DNA from: an uncultured Clostridia bacterium
GTDB lineage: Bacteria; Bacillota; Clostridia; Christensenellales; Aristaeellaceae
Assembly: GCA_947565865.1 (NCBI GenBank)
Contig: CANOHT010000016.1
Span: forward strand, 1-63,414
Direction: 5' to 3'
Length of the DNA: 63,414 nt
Part shown: positions 48,845 to 58,205 of the stretch, piece after piece
How positions within the stretch are numbered: position 1 is the stretch's first letter
Layout: each line of letters starts with the position of its first letter
The notes under the pieces: model-generated
Told to the model about the DNA's origin: nothing
The model's database searches: none
Seen by the model: only the letters and a program-made list of their open reading frames with translations
Program-made: the position numbers and the translations under genes

Positions 48845-50632
48845 GTGGCGCTGCTTTTGAAGCCGGACTGCCGCCGGGTAGGGGGCACGGACATCCGAAC
48901 ATGGACGCCGTGCCTGACCAACCCCGGCGATGAAGCGCTGCCCTTTGCCGGGTTCAGCGCGGAAATCGGCCGCTTTGACCCCCGGGGCGCGCAGGCGCTC
49001 GTCTTCCGCAGCGAATGGGGCCGGGAAATGACCCCGCGCCTTGTGCCTGCCGCCGGCCTCTCGCTGGCGGTGCGCTCGGGGCGTTCCTGCCATGGCCACG
49101 CGCCCTATGCCTTTCTTCAGGAGGCGGACGGCGCGTGGCATGGGTATGCCGTCTGCTGGCCCGGCAACTGGCGGCTGACCTTCACCGGGGATGGCCGGGT
49201 GGTCTATTCCATGGATGAGGACATGCTTAGCGGTACCCTGGCCCCGGGGGAAACGCTGGCCCTGCCCCAGGCGCTGACCGCCGACGGCGGAGCCAGCCGG
49301 GACAGCCTCTGTCAGGATCTGTGCGCCTACCTGCGGGAGGCGCTGCCGCGCACCCGGCTCAGGCCGGAGGAAATCAGCTGGAACCACTGGTGGCGCTATG
49401 AGGATGTGGATATTACCGAGGATGTGGTGCTGCGCAACGCCCGCGCGGCCTCGGAGCTGGGGCTGACTCAGGTGGTGCTGGACGCGGGCTGGTTTGGCGA
49501 CGCGGAGGGCGGGGTCCACTGGACGCAGCTGCGGGGTGACTGGGGGCGGGTGAATCATCGCCGCTTCCCGCACGGTCTGGCCTGGGTGGCGGATCAGATT
49601 CACGGCCTGGGGCTGCGCTTCGGCCTCTGGGTGGAGCCGGAAGGGCTGGGCGCGAAGAGCAGCCTGCGCGCCCAGCACCCCGAATGGGAGGCGCTGCGGG
49701 ACGGCAAGCCGCTGCCGGAGCCCTGTCTGTGCCTGGGGGCTGCGGGCGCGGCGGAGCATGTCTGCGACCAGCTGGCCCGGCTCGTCCGTCTGACCAAAGC
49801 GGATTGGCTGAAGCTGGACTTCAACGTGGATGTGGGGCTGGGCTGCAATCGCGGCGACCACGGCCATGAGCCGGGGATGGGGCTGTTTCGTCATCTGACG
49901 GCGTATATGGCCCTGCTGGATCATCTGCGGCGGACATTCCCGGGGCTGGTGGTGGAAAACTGCTCCTCCGGCGGGCTGCGGATGGATCTGTGCACCATGG
50001 CGCATACCGACGTGTGCTTTCTCAGCGACCCGGATGAAACGGCGCACAGCCTGCAGGTCTTTCAGCATCTATCCTTTCTGCCCCCGGAGCGGCTGCTGCA
50101 CTGGGCCTGGTCGGAAACGCGGCCGTACCCGGACGGTTCCCGGGTTTTCCCGGGGCTGCCTTCCCATGCGCCGCCGGAAGCCCTGGCCTCCGCCGTGGCT
50201 GGCGCGATGCTCCATCCCTGGGGCGTTTCCCGGGACTTGACGGCGATGCCGGCAGCCCAGCGGGAAACTCTGCGGACGCACATCCGCCTCTACCGGGAGG
50301 CCATCGCGCCCATGCTGGCCCGGAGCCGTCTGCATCTGCTGACGCCGCCGCCCCTTCGCCGGGGGGAGCGCTCGCGGGACGACGACCGTCTGGCGCCCTG
50401 GGCGGGGACATCCGCCGCCTGCCTGATGGAGGACGGCCGCCGGGGGTGGCTGCTGGCCCTGGGCCGGGTCAAGGAGCCCCCGAATCTGCCCGCGACCTGG
50501 TCATCCCCCCTGGCCCTGCGCCGGGCGGCCGATGGCGCGGTGCTGCCCTGGACTGGCCGGCTCCCGCCTCCGCCCAAGGGGATGGAGGCGGTCTTATACG
50601 AACTGATCCTTTGCAAGGAGGAAACATCATGA
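48845..50632 (+). CDS. GH36-family alpha-galactosidase-like hydrolase
   Basis: A 595-residue GH36/clan-D enzyme that would remove alpha-galactosyl (or related) residues. The TIM barrel starts with ISWNHWWRYEDVDITEDVVL (about 178), then VVLDAGWFG. The likely nucleophile is Asp325 in LKLDFNVDVG, and the acid/base is Asp395 in FLSDPDE. The N-terminal beta domain is shorter than in the 720-730-residue members. No signal peptide is visible, so it acts on imported oligosaccharide. GTG 48845 has GGAGG upstream. The stop overlaps the next start (ATGA), so it is translationally coupled to GH65 B. Confidence 0.87.
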   Translation: MALLLKPDCRRVGGTDIRTWTPCLTNPGDEALPFAGFSAEIGRFDPRGAQALVFRSEWGREMTPRLVPAAGLSLAVRSGRSCHGHAPYAFLQEADGAWHGYAVCWPGNWRLTFTGDGRVVYSMDEDMLSGTLAPGETLALPQALTADGGASRDSLCQDLCAYLREALPRTRLRPEEISWNHWWRYEDVDITEDVVLRNARAASELGLTQVVLDAGWFGDAEGGVHWTQLRGDWGRVNHRRFPHGLAWVADQIHGLGLRFGLWVEPEGLGAKSSLRAQHPEWEALRDGKPLPEPCLCLGAAGAAEHVCDQLARLVRLTKADWLKLDFNVDVGLGCNRGDHGHEPGMGLFRHLTAYMALLDHLRRTFPGLVVENCSSGGLRMDLCTMAHTDVCFLSDPDETAHSLQVFQHLSFLPPERLLHWAWSETRPYPDGSRVFPGLPSHAPPEALASAVAGAMLHPWGVSRDLTAMPAAQRETLRTHIRLYREAIAPMLARSRLHLLTPPPLRRGERSRDDDRLAPWAGTSAACLMEDGRRGWLLALGRVKEPPNLPATWSSPLALRRAADGAVLPWTGRLPPPPKGMEAVLYELILCKEETS

Positions 50633-52896
50633 ATCCTTTTATGATATGCCAGGAAGGCTTTGATCCCCAAAGCGCCGCCAGGGAGGAATCGCTGTTCGCT
50701 CAGGGCAACGGTTATCTGGGCTGGCGCGGCAATTATGAGGAGGGCTACGAAGGTGCCCTGGGCGTGGAGGGCTGCTACATCAACGGCTTCCACGAGACGG
50801 AGAAAATCCGCTATGGCGAGATCGCCTACGGCTATGCCGAGGACAGTCAGACCATGCTCAATCTCACCGGCAGCCAGCGGATTCTGGCCGAGGCGGAGGG
50901 CGTGGCGCTGCACCCCGACGGCGGGCGCTTGGCGAGCAGCCGCCGGGAGCTGGATATGGAGCGGGGCCTGGTGCGCCGGGAAACGGTCTATGCCCTGGAG
51001 ACGGGCCGGGTGTCGGTGTCGGTACGGCGGCTGGTCAGCCTGCGGCGCAGCCATGGCGCGGCCATTGCCATGACCGTCACCGCCCTGGACGCCCCCTGCG
51101 CGATGACCCTGACGCCCTTGATGGAGGGCGATGTCACCAACCTGGTTTGTACGGACGATCCGCGCGTGGGCAGCGGCCTCCATGGCCGGGTGCTGTCCCT
51201 GCCGGTCATGGCGGAGACCGATGCCGCCATGGGTATGGCTCAGCACACGGGCAAGACGCGCCTGAGCGTCGCCTGTGCCATGGCCTGCCGCGTGAGCGCC
51301 CCGGTAGAGCGTGTCCGCGAGCGGACAAAGACCTGCCTGCGGGAGCGCTATCGCCTTCAGCTGAGGGCGGGGGAGAGCGCGACGCTGACCAAGTACATCG
51401 CGTATTTCAACGGCGGGGAGGCGGAGGAAGCCGCGCTGCTGACGGCGGCCCTCGGGGAAGCGGAAACGCTGGCGGAGGTCGGCTTCGACGCCCTGGCTGC
51501 CGAACAGGAGGAGGCCATGCGGGCCTTCTGGGAGGGCTGCGGCATCTGGGTCGAGGGCGACGACGCGCTGCTTCAGGGGCTGCGGTTCAATCTGTTCCAT
51601 CTTTTGCAGAGTGCCGGGAAGGACGGAAAGACCAACATCGCCGCCAAGGGCCTGACGGGCGAGGGCTACGAGGGCCACTATTTCTGGGATACGGAGACGT
51701 ACATCTTCCCCATGTTCCTGCATGTGGCCCCGGAGGTGGCTCGGGCGCTGCTGACCTACCGTTACGGCATTCTGCCCTGCGCCCGGAAGCGGGCCAGGGA
51801 GATGGGCCATCCGGTGGGAGCACTGTATCCCTGGCGAACCATCAACGGACAAGAGGCCAGCGCCTACTATCCTGCCGGAACGGCTCAGGTACACATCAAC
51901 GCTGACATCGCCCTGGCGGTCAAACGCTATGTGGAGGCCACTGGGGATTGGAATTTTATCTGGGATATGGGCGCGGAAATGGTCTGCGAGACGGCGCGGC
52001 TTTACCTTGACCTGGGCTTTTACAACGCCCGCAAGGGCGGGCGGTTCTGCCTGAACGGCGTCACCGGCCCCGATGAGTACAACGCCATCGTGGACAACAA
52101 CGCCTATACCAATATCATGGCTGCGGTGAACCTGGCCTTCGCCGCGGATGTTCTGGCCCGGATGGCGCAGGAGGTTCCCCAGCGTTTTGCGGCGCTGACG
52201 GCCAAGCTGGGCCTCGCTCCCGGCGAGCCTGATGCCTGGCGCGAGGCCGCCCAAAGCATGTACATCCCCCGGGACGAGGCCACCGGCCTCATCTGGCAGG
52301 ATGACGGCTTTATTGATCGGACGCCTTGGCCCTTGAAGGACATCCCGAAGGAGAACTTCCCGCTGCTTCTGCACTATCACCCGCTGGTGATCTACCGCCA
52401 TCAGGTGTGCAAGCAGGCGGACACGGTGCTGGCGATGCTGCTGCTGCCGCACCTGTTCACCCAGGCGGAAAAGGAGGCGGCCTTCACCTTCTACGATGGG
52501 GTGACCACCCACGATTCCTCACTGTCGATGGCGGCCTTCAGCGCGGTGGCCAGCCGCATCGGCCGGATGGACAAGGCCTACGCTTACTTCCGGGAGACGG
52601 CCAGGCTGGATTTGGACGATACCCACGGCAATACGCGCGACGGCCTGCACATGGCTAACATGGCGGGCACCTGGGTGTGCGTGGCGTCCGGCTTTGGCGG
52701 CATGCAGGTGGATGGCGAGGGCATCGCCTTCACGCCGGTGCTGCCGGAAGAGCTCAAGGGCTATGGCTTCCGCGTACAGTACCGGGGCAGCGTGATTGAG
52801 GTACGGGTGGACGGCGACGGCCCGCGCTATCGGCTGATTTCCGGTGACAGCGTGACCATCCGCGACAGGGGCCGGCGCGTGACCCTGACCCGCTGA
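50629..52896 (+). CDS. GH65 glycoside phosphorylase B
   Basis: A 755-residue second GH65 phosphorylase, clearly different from A along its length. It has FAQGNGYLGWRGNYEEGYEG at the N terminus, GYEGHYFWDTETYIFPMF in the barrel, the acid Glu483 in TGPDEYNAIVDNNAYTN and the phosphate motif THDSSLSMAA (His628). Two GH65 enzymes in one operon suggest two different alpha-glucosidic linkages or two steps on one oligosaccharide. The gene overlaps the GH36 stop by four bases and is followed by pgmB after 27 bases. AAGGAGGAAAC precedes the start. Confidence 0.92.
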   Translation: MNPFMICQEGFDPQSAAREESLFAQGNGYLGWRGNYEEGYEGALGVEGCYINGFHETEKIRYGEIAYGYAEDSQTMLNLTGSQRILAEAEGVALHPDGGRLASSRRELDMERGLVRRETVYALETGRVSVSVRRLVSLRRSHGAAIAMTVTALDAPCAMTLTPLMEGDVTNLVCTDDPRVGSGLHGRVLSLPVMAETDAAMGMAQHTGKTRLSVACAMACRVSAPVERVRERTKTCLRERYRLQLRAGESATLTKYIAYFNGGEAEEAALLTAALGEAETLAEVGFDALAAEQEEAMRAFWEGCGIWVEGDDALLQGLRFNLFHLLQSAGKDGKTNIAAKGLTGEGYEGHYFWDTETYIFPMFLHVAPEVARALLTYRYGILPCARKRAREMGHPVGALYPWRTINGQEASAYYPAGTAQVHINADIALAVKRYVEATGDWNFIWDMGAEMVCETARLYLDLGFYNARKGGRFCLNGVTGPDEYNAIVDNNAYTNIMAAVNLAFAADVLARMAQEVPQRFAALTAKLGLAPGEPDAWREAAQSMYIPRDEATGLIWQDDGFIDRTPWPLKDIPKENFPLLLHYHPLVIYRHQVCKQADTVLAMLLLPHLFTQAEKEAAFTFYDGVTTHDSSLSMAAFSAVASRIGRMDKAYAYFRETARLDLDDTHGNTRDGLHMANMAGTWVCVASGFGGMQVDGEGIAFTPVLPEELKGYGFRVQYRGSVIEVRVDGDGPRYRLISGDSVTIRDRGRRVTLTR

Positions 52897-52923
52897 GACA
52901 TCATAAAACAGGAGGATATGGCG

Positions 52924-53562
52924 ATGAAGTATCAGGGCGTTATTTTCGATTTGGACGGCGTGATCTGCTCCACCGACCGCTATCATTATCTGGGCTGGAA
53001 GGCCTTGGCGGATCGTCTGGGCATTCCCTTCAATGAAACGGACAACAACAGGCTTCGGGGCGTCAGCCGCATGGAAAGCCTGAACATTGTGCTGGAAAAG
53101 AGCGACAAGACCTACACTGAGGCCGAAAAGCAGGCCATGGCGGAGGAGAAGAACAACACCTACCGGGCGCTGCTGCACCAGATGAGCCCCGCCGATCTGT
53201 CCGATGAGGTCAAGACCACCCTGGACGCTCTGCGTGCCCGCGGTCTGAAGCTGGCCATCGGCTCCTCCAGCAGGAACACGCCCTTCATCCTGGAGCGCCT
53301 GGGCCTGGGGAATTATTTCGACGCCGTGGCCGACGGCAACAGCATCACCCGCTCGAAGCCCGACCCCGAGGTGTTCCTGAAGGCGGCGGATATGATCGGC
53401 CTTGCTCCTGCCGCCTGCGTGGTGGTGGAGGACGCTCACGCCGGGGTGGAGGCCGCGGTGAACGGCGGCTTCGACTGCGCCGCCATGGGCGACGCGAAGG
53501 AGGACGTCCGGGCGCGCTACCACCTCAATACCTTTGGCGATCTGATGAAGGCTGCGGAGTAA
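52924..53562 (+). CDS. pgmB: Beta-phosphoglucomutase
   Basis: A 212-residue HAD-superfamily enzyme that turns beta-glucose 1-phosphate, the GH65 product, into glucose 6-phosphate. The nucleophile and acid/base are in IFDLDGVICST (Asp9 and Asp11), with the cap domain that begins DRYHYLGWKALADRLG, motif II GSSSRN and KPDPEVFLKAA plus VVEDAHAGVEAA at motifs III and IV. ATG 52924 has GGAGG eight bases upstream; ATG 52918 is too close to it. Together with the two phosphorylases it completes the ATP-saving route from disaccharide to glycolysis. Confidence 0.95.
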   Translation: MKYQGVIFDLDGVICSTDRYHYLGWKALADRLGIPFNETDNNRLRGVSRMESLNIVLEKSDKTYTEAEKQAMAEEKNNTYRALLHQMSPADLSDEVKTTLDALRARGLKLAIGSSSRNTPFILERLGLGNYFDAVADGNSITRSKPDPEVFLKAADMIGLAPAACVVVEDAHAGVEAAVNGGFDCAAMGDAKEDVRARYHLNTFGDLMKAAE

Positions 53563-53886
53563 AGCTGCCTTATCCATGGCGGTGCCATTCAACGCGTTTG
53601 ACAGCCGAAGGGCTTGCGGGCTTACCGATGCCTCCTGGAGCCTTTGCGCAGGCTGCGCGGCGGAAATGGAGCCGCCGCCGGTCTGTCAGAAAAGACGAGC
53701 AGAGAAGGACACCATCAGCTGCCGGCATGCTGCCGATCGAAAATCGGCGGCGTCACGGCGATTTTGATGGCTTTTAAGCAAAAGCATCCTGCTTGCGGCA
53801 GGCGGCCGAAGGAGCCGCCTGCATGTTAGCCAGCGAGGGCGCGCGAAGCCTCAAAGCAATGGCGTATGCCGCCGCTTTGACAGGAG
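53563..53886. repeat. Repeat-rich gap after pgmB
   Basis: No gene. It holds several hairpins: GCCGAT/ATCGGC (53732-53748), GCTTTT/AAAAGC (53770-53785) and the perfect GCAGGCGGC/GCCGCCTGC (53798-53822). Two divergent copies of a block reading GCGGCGGAAAT followed by CCGCCG lie at about 53658 and 53890, which suggests local duplication and decay. Confidence 0.6.
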
Positions 53887-53917
53887 GCGCGGCGGAAATT
53901 CGACCGCCGCGCTTTTG
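53887..53917 (+). terminator. Terminator of the glycoside operon
   Basis: A perfect 9-bp stem GCGCGGCGG/CCGCCGCGC with loop AAATTCGA, followed by TTTTG. Confidence 0.85.
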
Positions 53918-53962
53918 TCATTTTTGGCTCCGTAATTCCCGCGGGGAAATTGGAGGGAACGT

Positions 53963-53991
53963 TTGCTTTATCGCCCTGCATTTGCTATAAT
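53963..53991 (+). promoter_or_regulatory. Promoter of the polyphosphate kinase operon
   Basis: TTGCTT (53963-53968), 17-base spacer, perfect TATAAT (53986-53991) with an extended -10 (TGC). Confidence 0.85.
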
Positions 53992-54023
53992 AGGCTAATC
54001 ACAAAGCACGGGGAGGCGGGCGA

Positions 54024-56039
54024 ATGGCGGCAGTGGCGGATAGGGAGCTGGAAACGCTGGCCTTTCACGCCCGCGTGCTGGCGCAGGCGCTGCGGGAGGA
54101 CACGCCGCTGCTGGAGCGGTGCAATTTCCTGGGCATAGCCTTGGCGGGCCTGGAGGAATGGATCGCGGTGCGATTGGGCGGTCTGACGGCCAGGCTGCGA
54201 AAGGAAGACAAGCTGCGCGCCTCAGGCATGAGGACTTCCCAGGTGCTGCGGGAGGCCGCTCAGCGGGCCGATATGCTGCTGCGGGAGGCGGATCAGGCGC
54301 TCTACACGGTGCTTTTGCCCCTGCTGGCGAAGGCTGGCGTCCATTTGGCCCGGCCTGACGCGGTGACGCCCGTGCAGATGGCCGCGCTGTCGGCGCTGTT
54401 CCATCGCGACATGCTGCCGCATCTGTCGATCCTGCCCCTGGAAGCGGGACTTTCCCTGAGCGCCGGAGCGGTCAGCCTGGCGGTTCGACTGGCGGATGAC
54501 GGAAGCGGGGCGGATGATGAGGCTGTGGTGGCGCTGGCCGACCTGCCGCCGCTGGTGCCTTTGGCGGGTGGGGAAACGATGCTGCTGCCCGTGGAGGACG
54601 CGGTGGCGCTGAACCTGCGCTGCCTTTTTCCGGGCCGTCAAGTCGAGCGGTGCTGGCCTTTCCGGGTGCTGCGGGACAGTCACGCCGTCAGCAAGGAGGA
54701 TGACCCCGACGTCCGCCATGCCGTGCGGACGGCCATGGAAAAGCGCCGTCAGGGCCGGGTGCTTCGGGTGATGGCTCACCCCGAATTGCCGGGAGACATT
54801 GAAAGTCGCCTTTGCGCGGCGCTGGGCATCGAGCCGATGCGGCTTGTCCGGCGGGGCTATCTGGCGGCTCCTGGGCGGGTGATGAAGGCCGTGGCGGCTT
54901 TGCCCGGCTGGGACAGCGCCCGGTACGCGCCCTTTGCGCCCAGGCTGCTGGAACCCCTTCAGGGCGATCTGTTCGCCCTCCTTGAGCAGCGGGACGCGCT
55001 GCTGTGCCATCCCTTTGACAGCTTTGAGCCTGTGGTTCGCCTGGCGGAGGCGGCGGCCCGGGATCGTCGAACCCAGGCCATCCTGATGACGCTGTACCGG
55101 ACGGGGGAACCGTCCCGCGTTGCCGCGGCGCTGATGGAGGCCGCCCGCCATGGCGTTCGGGTTCATGTGTGGGTGGAGCCAAGGGCCCGCATGGACGAGG
55201 AGCGGAATCTGCGCCTGATGGACAGCCTCGCCGCCGCCGGATGCCGGGTGTGGAACGGCCCGCCGGGACTGAAGGTACACGGCAAGGCGCTGCTGGTGGA
55301 GCTGCTGGAGGACGGCGTTCTTCGGCGCTACGCCCATCTGGGTACGGGCAATTATCATGAGGAGACGGCCCGGCACTACACGGACTTCAGCCTGCTGACG
55401 GCGCGGCCGGAGCTGACCGATGACGCCGCGCGCTTCTTCCAATACCTGCGGGGGGAGCGGGAGCGTCCTGATCTGCGGGTGCTGACGGCTTCGCCCCAGG
55501 GGATGCGGCAGGAGCTTCTGCGGCTGATCCGCCTGGAAATGGGCAAGGCGGAGCAGGGGCGTCCCTGCGGCATCGCCTGCATGATGAACGCGCTCACTGA
55601 CCCGGAGCTGATCCAGGCGCTGACGGACGCGGGCCGCCGCGGGGTGCCTGTGGACTTAACGGTGCGGGGAGCCTGCTGCCTGATTCCCGGCCTTCCGGCA
55701 GAGACGGAGAACATCACCGTACGCTCAGTGGTGGGGCGCTTTCTGGAGCACGGGCGCGTTCTGGCCTTCGGCGGCGAGGGGCAGGAAAGCGTGTTCCTTT
55801 CCAGCGCGGACTGGATGAAGCGCAGCATGGAGCAGCGCGTGGAGCTGCTGATTCCCCTGACGGACGGGCCGGCAAGAGACGCGGCGCTGCATCATCTGCG
55901 ATGTCGGCAGACGGATACGGCAGGGGCGTGGATCAACCGGCGGGGCGTGTACAATCCCCCGTGCGCGGTCGGCTCCCTGAAGTGCGGCGCCCAGGAGGTT
56001 TTGCTGGCGGAGGCCACATCGCAGGCCCCAAGGGCATAG
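54024..56039 (+). CDS. ppk: Polyphosphate kinase (PPK1 family, divergent)
   Basis: A 671-residue PPK1-type kinase, reversibly making inorganic polyphosphate from ATP. The order of family blocks is complete: HPFDSFEPVV and LMTLYRTGEPSRVAAALMEA (about 352-372), the Arg-rich EPRARMDEERN, LKVHGKALLV with the likely phospho-acceptor His, GTGNYHEETARHYTDFSLL, and CCLIPGLPAETENITVRSVVGRFLEHGRVLAFG with the second conserved His. Two usual forms are altered (KTHAK is KVHGK; ELKARFDE is EPRARMDE), so it is a divergent member. The N terminus (NFLGIALAGLEEWIAVRL) fits the family dimerisation domain. cysE follows after 33 bases. Confidence 0.85.
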   Translation: MAAVADRELETLAFHARVLAQALREDTPLLERCNFLGIALAGLEEWIAVRLGGLTARLRKEDKLRASGMRTSQVLREAAQRADMLLREADQALYTVLLPLLAKAGVHLARPDAVTPVQMAALSALFHRDMLPHLSILPLEAGLSLSAGAVSLAVRLADDGSGADDEAVVALADLPPLVPLAGGETMLLPVEDAVALNLRCLFPGRQVERCWPFRVLRDSHAVSKEDDPDVRHAVRTAMEKRRQGRVLRVMAHPELPGDIESRLCAALGIEPMRLVRRGYLAAPGRVMKAVAALPGWDSARYAPFAPRLLEPLQGDLFALLEQRDALLCHPFDSFEPVVRLAEAAARDRRTQAILMTLYRTGEPSRVAAALMEAARHGVRVHVWVEPRARMDEERNLRLMDSLAAAGCRVWNGPPGLKVHGKALLVELLEDGVLRRYAHLGTGNYHEETARHYTDFSLLTARPELTDDAARFFQYLRGERERPDLRVLTASPQGMRQELLRLIRLEMGKAEQGRPCGIACMMNALTDPELIQALTDAGRRGVPVDLTVRGACCLIPGLPAETENITVRSVVGRFLEHGRVLAFGGEGQESVFLSSADWMKRSMEQRVELLIPLTDGPARDAALHHLRCRQTDTAGAWINRRGVYNPPCAVGSLKCGAQEVLLAEATSQAPRA

Positions 56040-56072
56040 AATGCACGGAGAAAACAGCAGGGGGGATGGCCC

Positions 56073-56792
56073 ATGGCATGGTTCAGGGAGATCAAGGAGG
56101 ATGTGGCGGCCGTGATGGCCCGCGATCCGGCGGCGCACTCGTTCTGGGAGGTGCTGCTGTGTTATCCGGGCCTTCGGGCGGTACGGGCGCACCGGCGGGC
56201 ACACCGGGCCTATGAAAAGGGCCATATCCTGAAAGCGCGCCTTATCAGCCAGCGCAGCCGCAACAAAACGGGGATTGAGATTCATCCCGGGGCCGTCATC
56301 GGGCGCGGGCTGGTGATTGACCATGGCGACGGCGTGGTCATCGGCGAGACGACGATCATCGGGGACAATGTGACCCTGTACCAGGGCGTGACCCTGGGCG
56401 GCACAGGCAAGGAAACGGGCAAGCGCCACCCCACCATCGGCAGCGGCGTGGTCATCGGCGCGGGCGCGAAGGTGCTGGGGCCCATCACCATTGGCGATAA
56501 CAGCAAGGTGGGCGCGGGCAGCGTGGTCATCAAGGATGTGCCCGAGGGGTGCACCGTGGTGGGCAATCCCGGCCGGGTGGTGCGCAGGCCCAAGCCCCAG
56601 GGCATCGACCTGGATCAGGTCAACCTGCCCGACCCCATGCTGGAAAAAATGCAGGCTCTTTACACGCGGCTGACGCATCTGGAGCGCTGTCTGGCGCATC
56701 GGGCCCAGGAGCTGGGCTGTACGGAATGCGGCGGGGAATGCCCCGTTCAGCAGGATCTGAACATGGATCAGCAAAGGAATACGGAGGAGTGA
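56073..56792 (+). CDS. cysE: Serine O-acetyltransferase CysE
   Basis: A 239-residue acetyltransferase that makes O-acetylserine from serine and acetyl-CoA, the first step of cysteine synthesis. It has the left-handed beta-helix built of hexapeptide repeats (IEIHPGAVIGRGLVIDHGDG, then IGETTIIGDNVTLYQGVTLGG) and the catalytic DHGDG. The N-terminal helical part is short (to about residue 60), as in Firmicute enzymes. The C terminus has a Cys-rich end (ELGCTECGGECPVQQ) that I do not recognise from the usual form. It starts 33 bases after ppk and runs into cysS four bases after its stop. Confidence 0.93.
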   Translation: MAWFREIKEDVAAVMARDPAAHSFWEVLLCYPGLRAVRAHRRAHRAYEKGHILKARLISQRSRNKTGIEIHPGAVIGRGLVIDHGDGVVIGETTIIGDNVTLYQGVTLGGTGKETGKRHPTIGSGVVIGAGAKVLGPITIGDNSKVGAGSVVIKDVPEGCTVVGNPGRVVRRPKPQGIDLDQVNLPDPMLEKMQALYTRLTHLERCLAHRAQELGCTECGGECPVQQDLNMDQQRNTEE

Positions 56793-56796
56793 GCGT

Positions 56797-58203
56797 ATGT
56801 GGATTTATAACAGCGAGCACCGCAAAAAGGAAGAATTCAAGCCCCTGCATGAGGGCAAGGTGGGCATTTACGCCTGCGGCCCCACGGTGTATGATTACTT
56901 TCATATCGGCAACGCGAGGCCCTTCATCACCTTTGACGTGCTGCGCCGCCAATTGGAGCGGGAGGGCTATGAGGTTACCTTCGTCCAGAACTTTACCGAT
57001 ATTGACGACAAGATGATCCGCCGGGCCAACGAGGAGGGCATCACCGTCAGGGAGCTGGGGGAAAGGTTCATCGCCGAGTATTACAAGGACGCCAAGGATC
57101 TGGGCATCCGTCCGGCCACGGTGCATCCCAAGGCCACCGAGCATATGGCGGAAATCATCGCCCTGGTACAGCGCCTGGTGGATAACGGCCATGCCTACGC
57201 CACGCCCTCGGGCGATGTGTACTACCGCGTGTCCGCCTTCCCGGGCTACGGCAAGCTGTCCGGGCAGAGCATTGAGGATCGGGAGATGGGCGCTTCCGAG
57301 CGGCTGAATGTGGAGACGGACAAGGAATCTCCCGCGGACTTCGCCCTGTGGAAGGCCCAGAAGCCCGGGGAGCCTGCCTGGGAATCCCCCTGGGGCCTGG
57401 GCCGTCCCGGCTGGCATGTGGAGTGCTCCGCCATGTCCATGAAGTACCTGGGGGAGACCTTCGACATCCACTGCGGCGGCAAGGATCTGCTCTTCCCCCA
57501 CCATGAAAATGAGATTGCTCAGTCCGAGGGCGCCACGGGCAAGCCCTATGTGCGCTACTGGATGCACAACGGCTTCATCAACGTGGATAACCAGAAGATG
57601 TCCAAGTCCCTGGGCAACTTTTTCCGCGTGCGGGACATCGCCAAGGAGTACGACCTGGAGGCCGTGCGCATGTTTATGCTGTCGGCCCACTACCGCAGCC
57701 CCATCAACTTCAGCCGGGATCAGATTGCCGCGGCTCACGCCAGCCTGACCCGTCTGTATACCGCCAGGGATCAGATGAAATTCCTTCTGACCAGCGCCAG
57801 GGAGCAGCCCCTGACGGCGGCGGAGGAGCAGTTCATCCAGCGGCTTTCCGGCTATGAGGCCCGATTTGACGCCGCCATGGACGATGACATGAACACCGCT
57901 GACGCCATCGGCGCCATCTTCGAGCTGGTGCGGGACAGCAACGCTACCCTCAGCGCCCAGAGCGCCAGGGCGGCGGTGGAAGCCGCATTGACCTCCTTCA
58001 AGGCCCTCACCGATGTGCTGGGACTGGTGCAGAAGGAGGAGGACGCCCTGCCCGCGGAGATTCAGGCCATGGTGGAGGAGCGCGCCCAGGCCCGCAAAAA
58101 CAAGGACTGGAAGCGATCTGACGAGCTGCGCGACGCCATCAAGGCCGCCGGATACATCCTGGAGGATTCCCGGGAGGGTCAAAAGGTGCGCAAGGCGCTG
58201 TGA
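56797..58203 (+). CDS. cysS: Cysteinyl-tRNA synthetase CysS
   Basis: A 468-residue class I aminoacyl-tRNA synthetase charging tRNA-Cys. The HIGH motif is FHIGNARP (about 33-40), KMSKS appears in NQKMSKSLG (about 268-276), and the zinc site uses the Cys of YACGPTVYD, Cys213 region (HVECSAM) and His in FPHHENE. The length is normal. cysE and cysS next to each other, separated by four bases, is a conserved Firmicute arrangement linking cysteine supply and use. No T-box leader is seen before cysE. Confidence 0.97.
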   Translation: MWIYNSEHRKKEEFKPLHEGKVGIYACGPTVYDYFHIGNARPFITFDVLRRQLEREGYEVTFVQNFTDIDDKMIRRANEEGITVRELGERFIAEYYKDAKDLGIRPATVHPKATEHMAEIIALVQRLVDNGHAYATPSGDVYYRVSAFPGYGKLSGQSIEDREMGASERLNVETDKESPADFALWKAQKPGEPAWESPWGLGRPGWHVECSAMSMKYLGETFDIHCGGKDLLFPHHENEIAQSEGATGKPYVRYWMHNGFINVDNQKMSKSLGNFFRVRDIAKEYDLEAVRMFMLSAHYRSPINFSRDQIAAAHASLTRLYTARDQMKFLLTSAREQPLTAAEEQFIQRLSGYEARFDAAMDDDMNTADAIGAIFELVRDSNATLSAQSARAAVEAALTSFKALTDVLGLVQKEEDALPAEIQAMVEERAQARKNKDWKRSDELRDAIKAAGYILEDSREGQKVRKAL

Positions 58204-58205
58204 GG

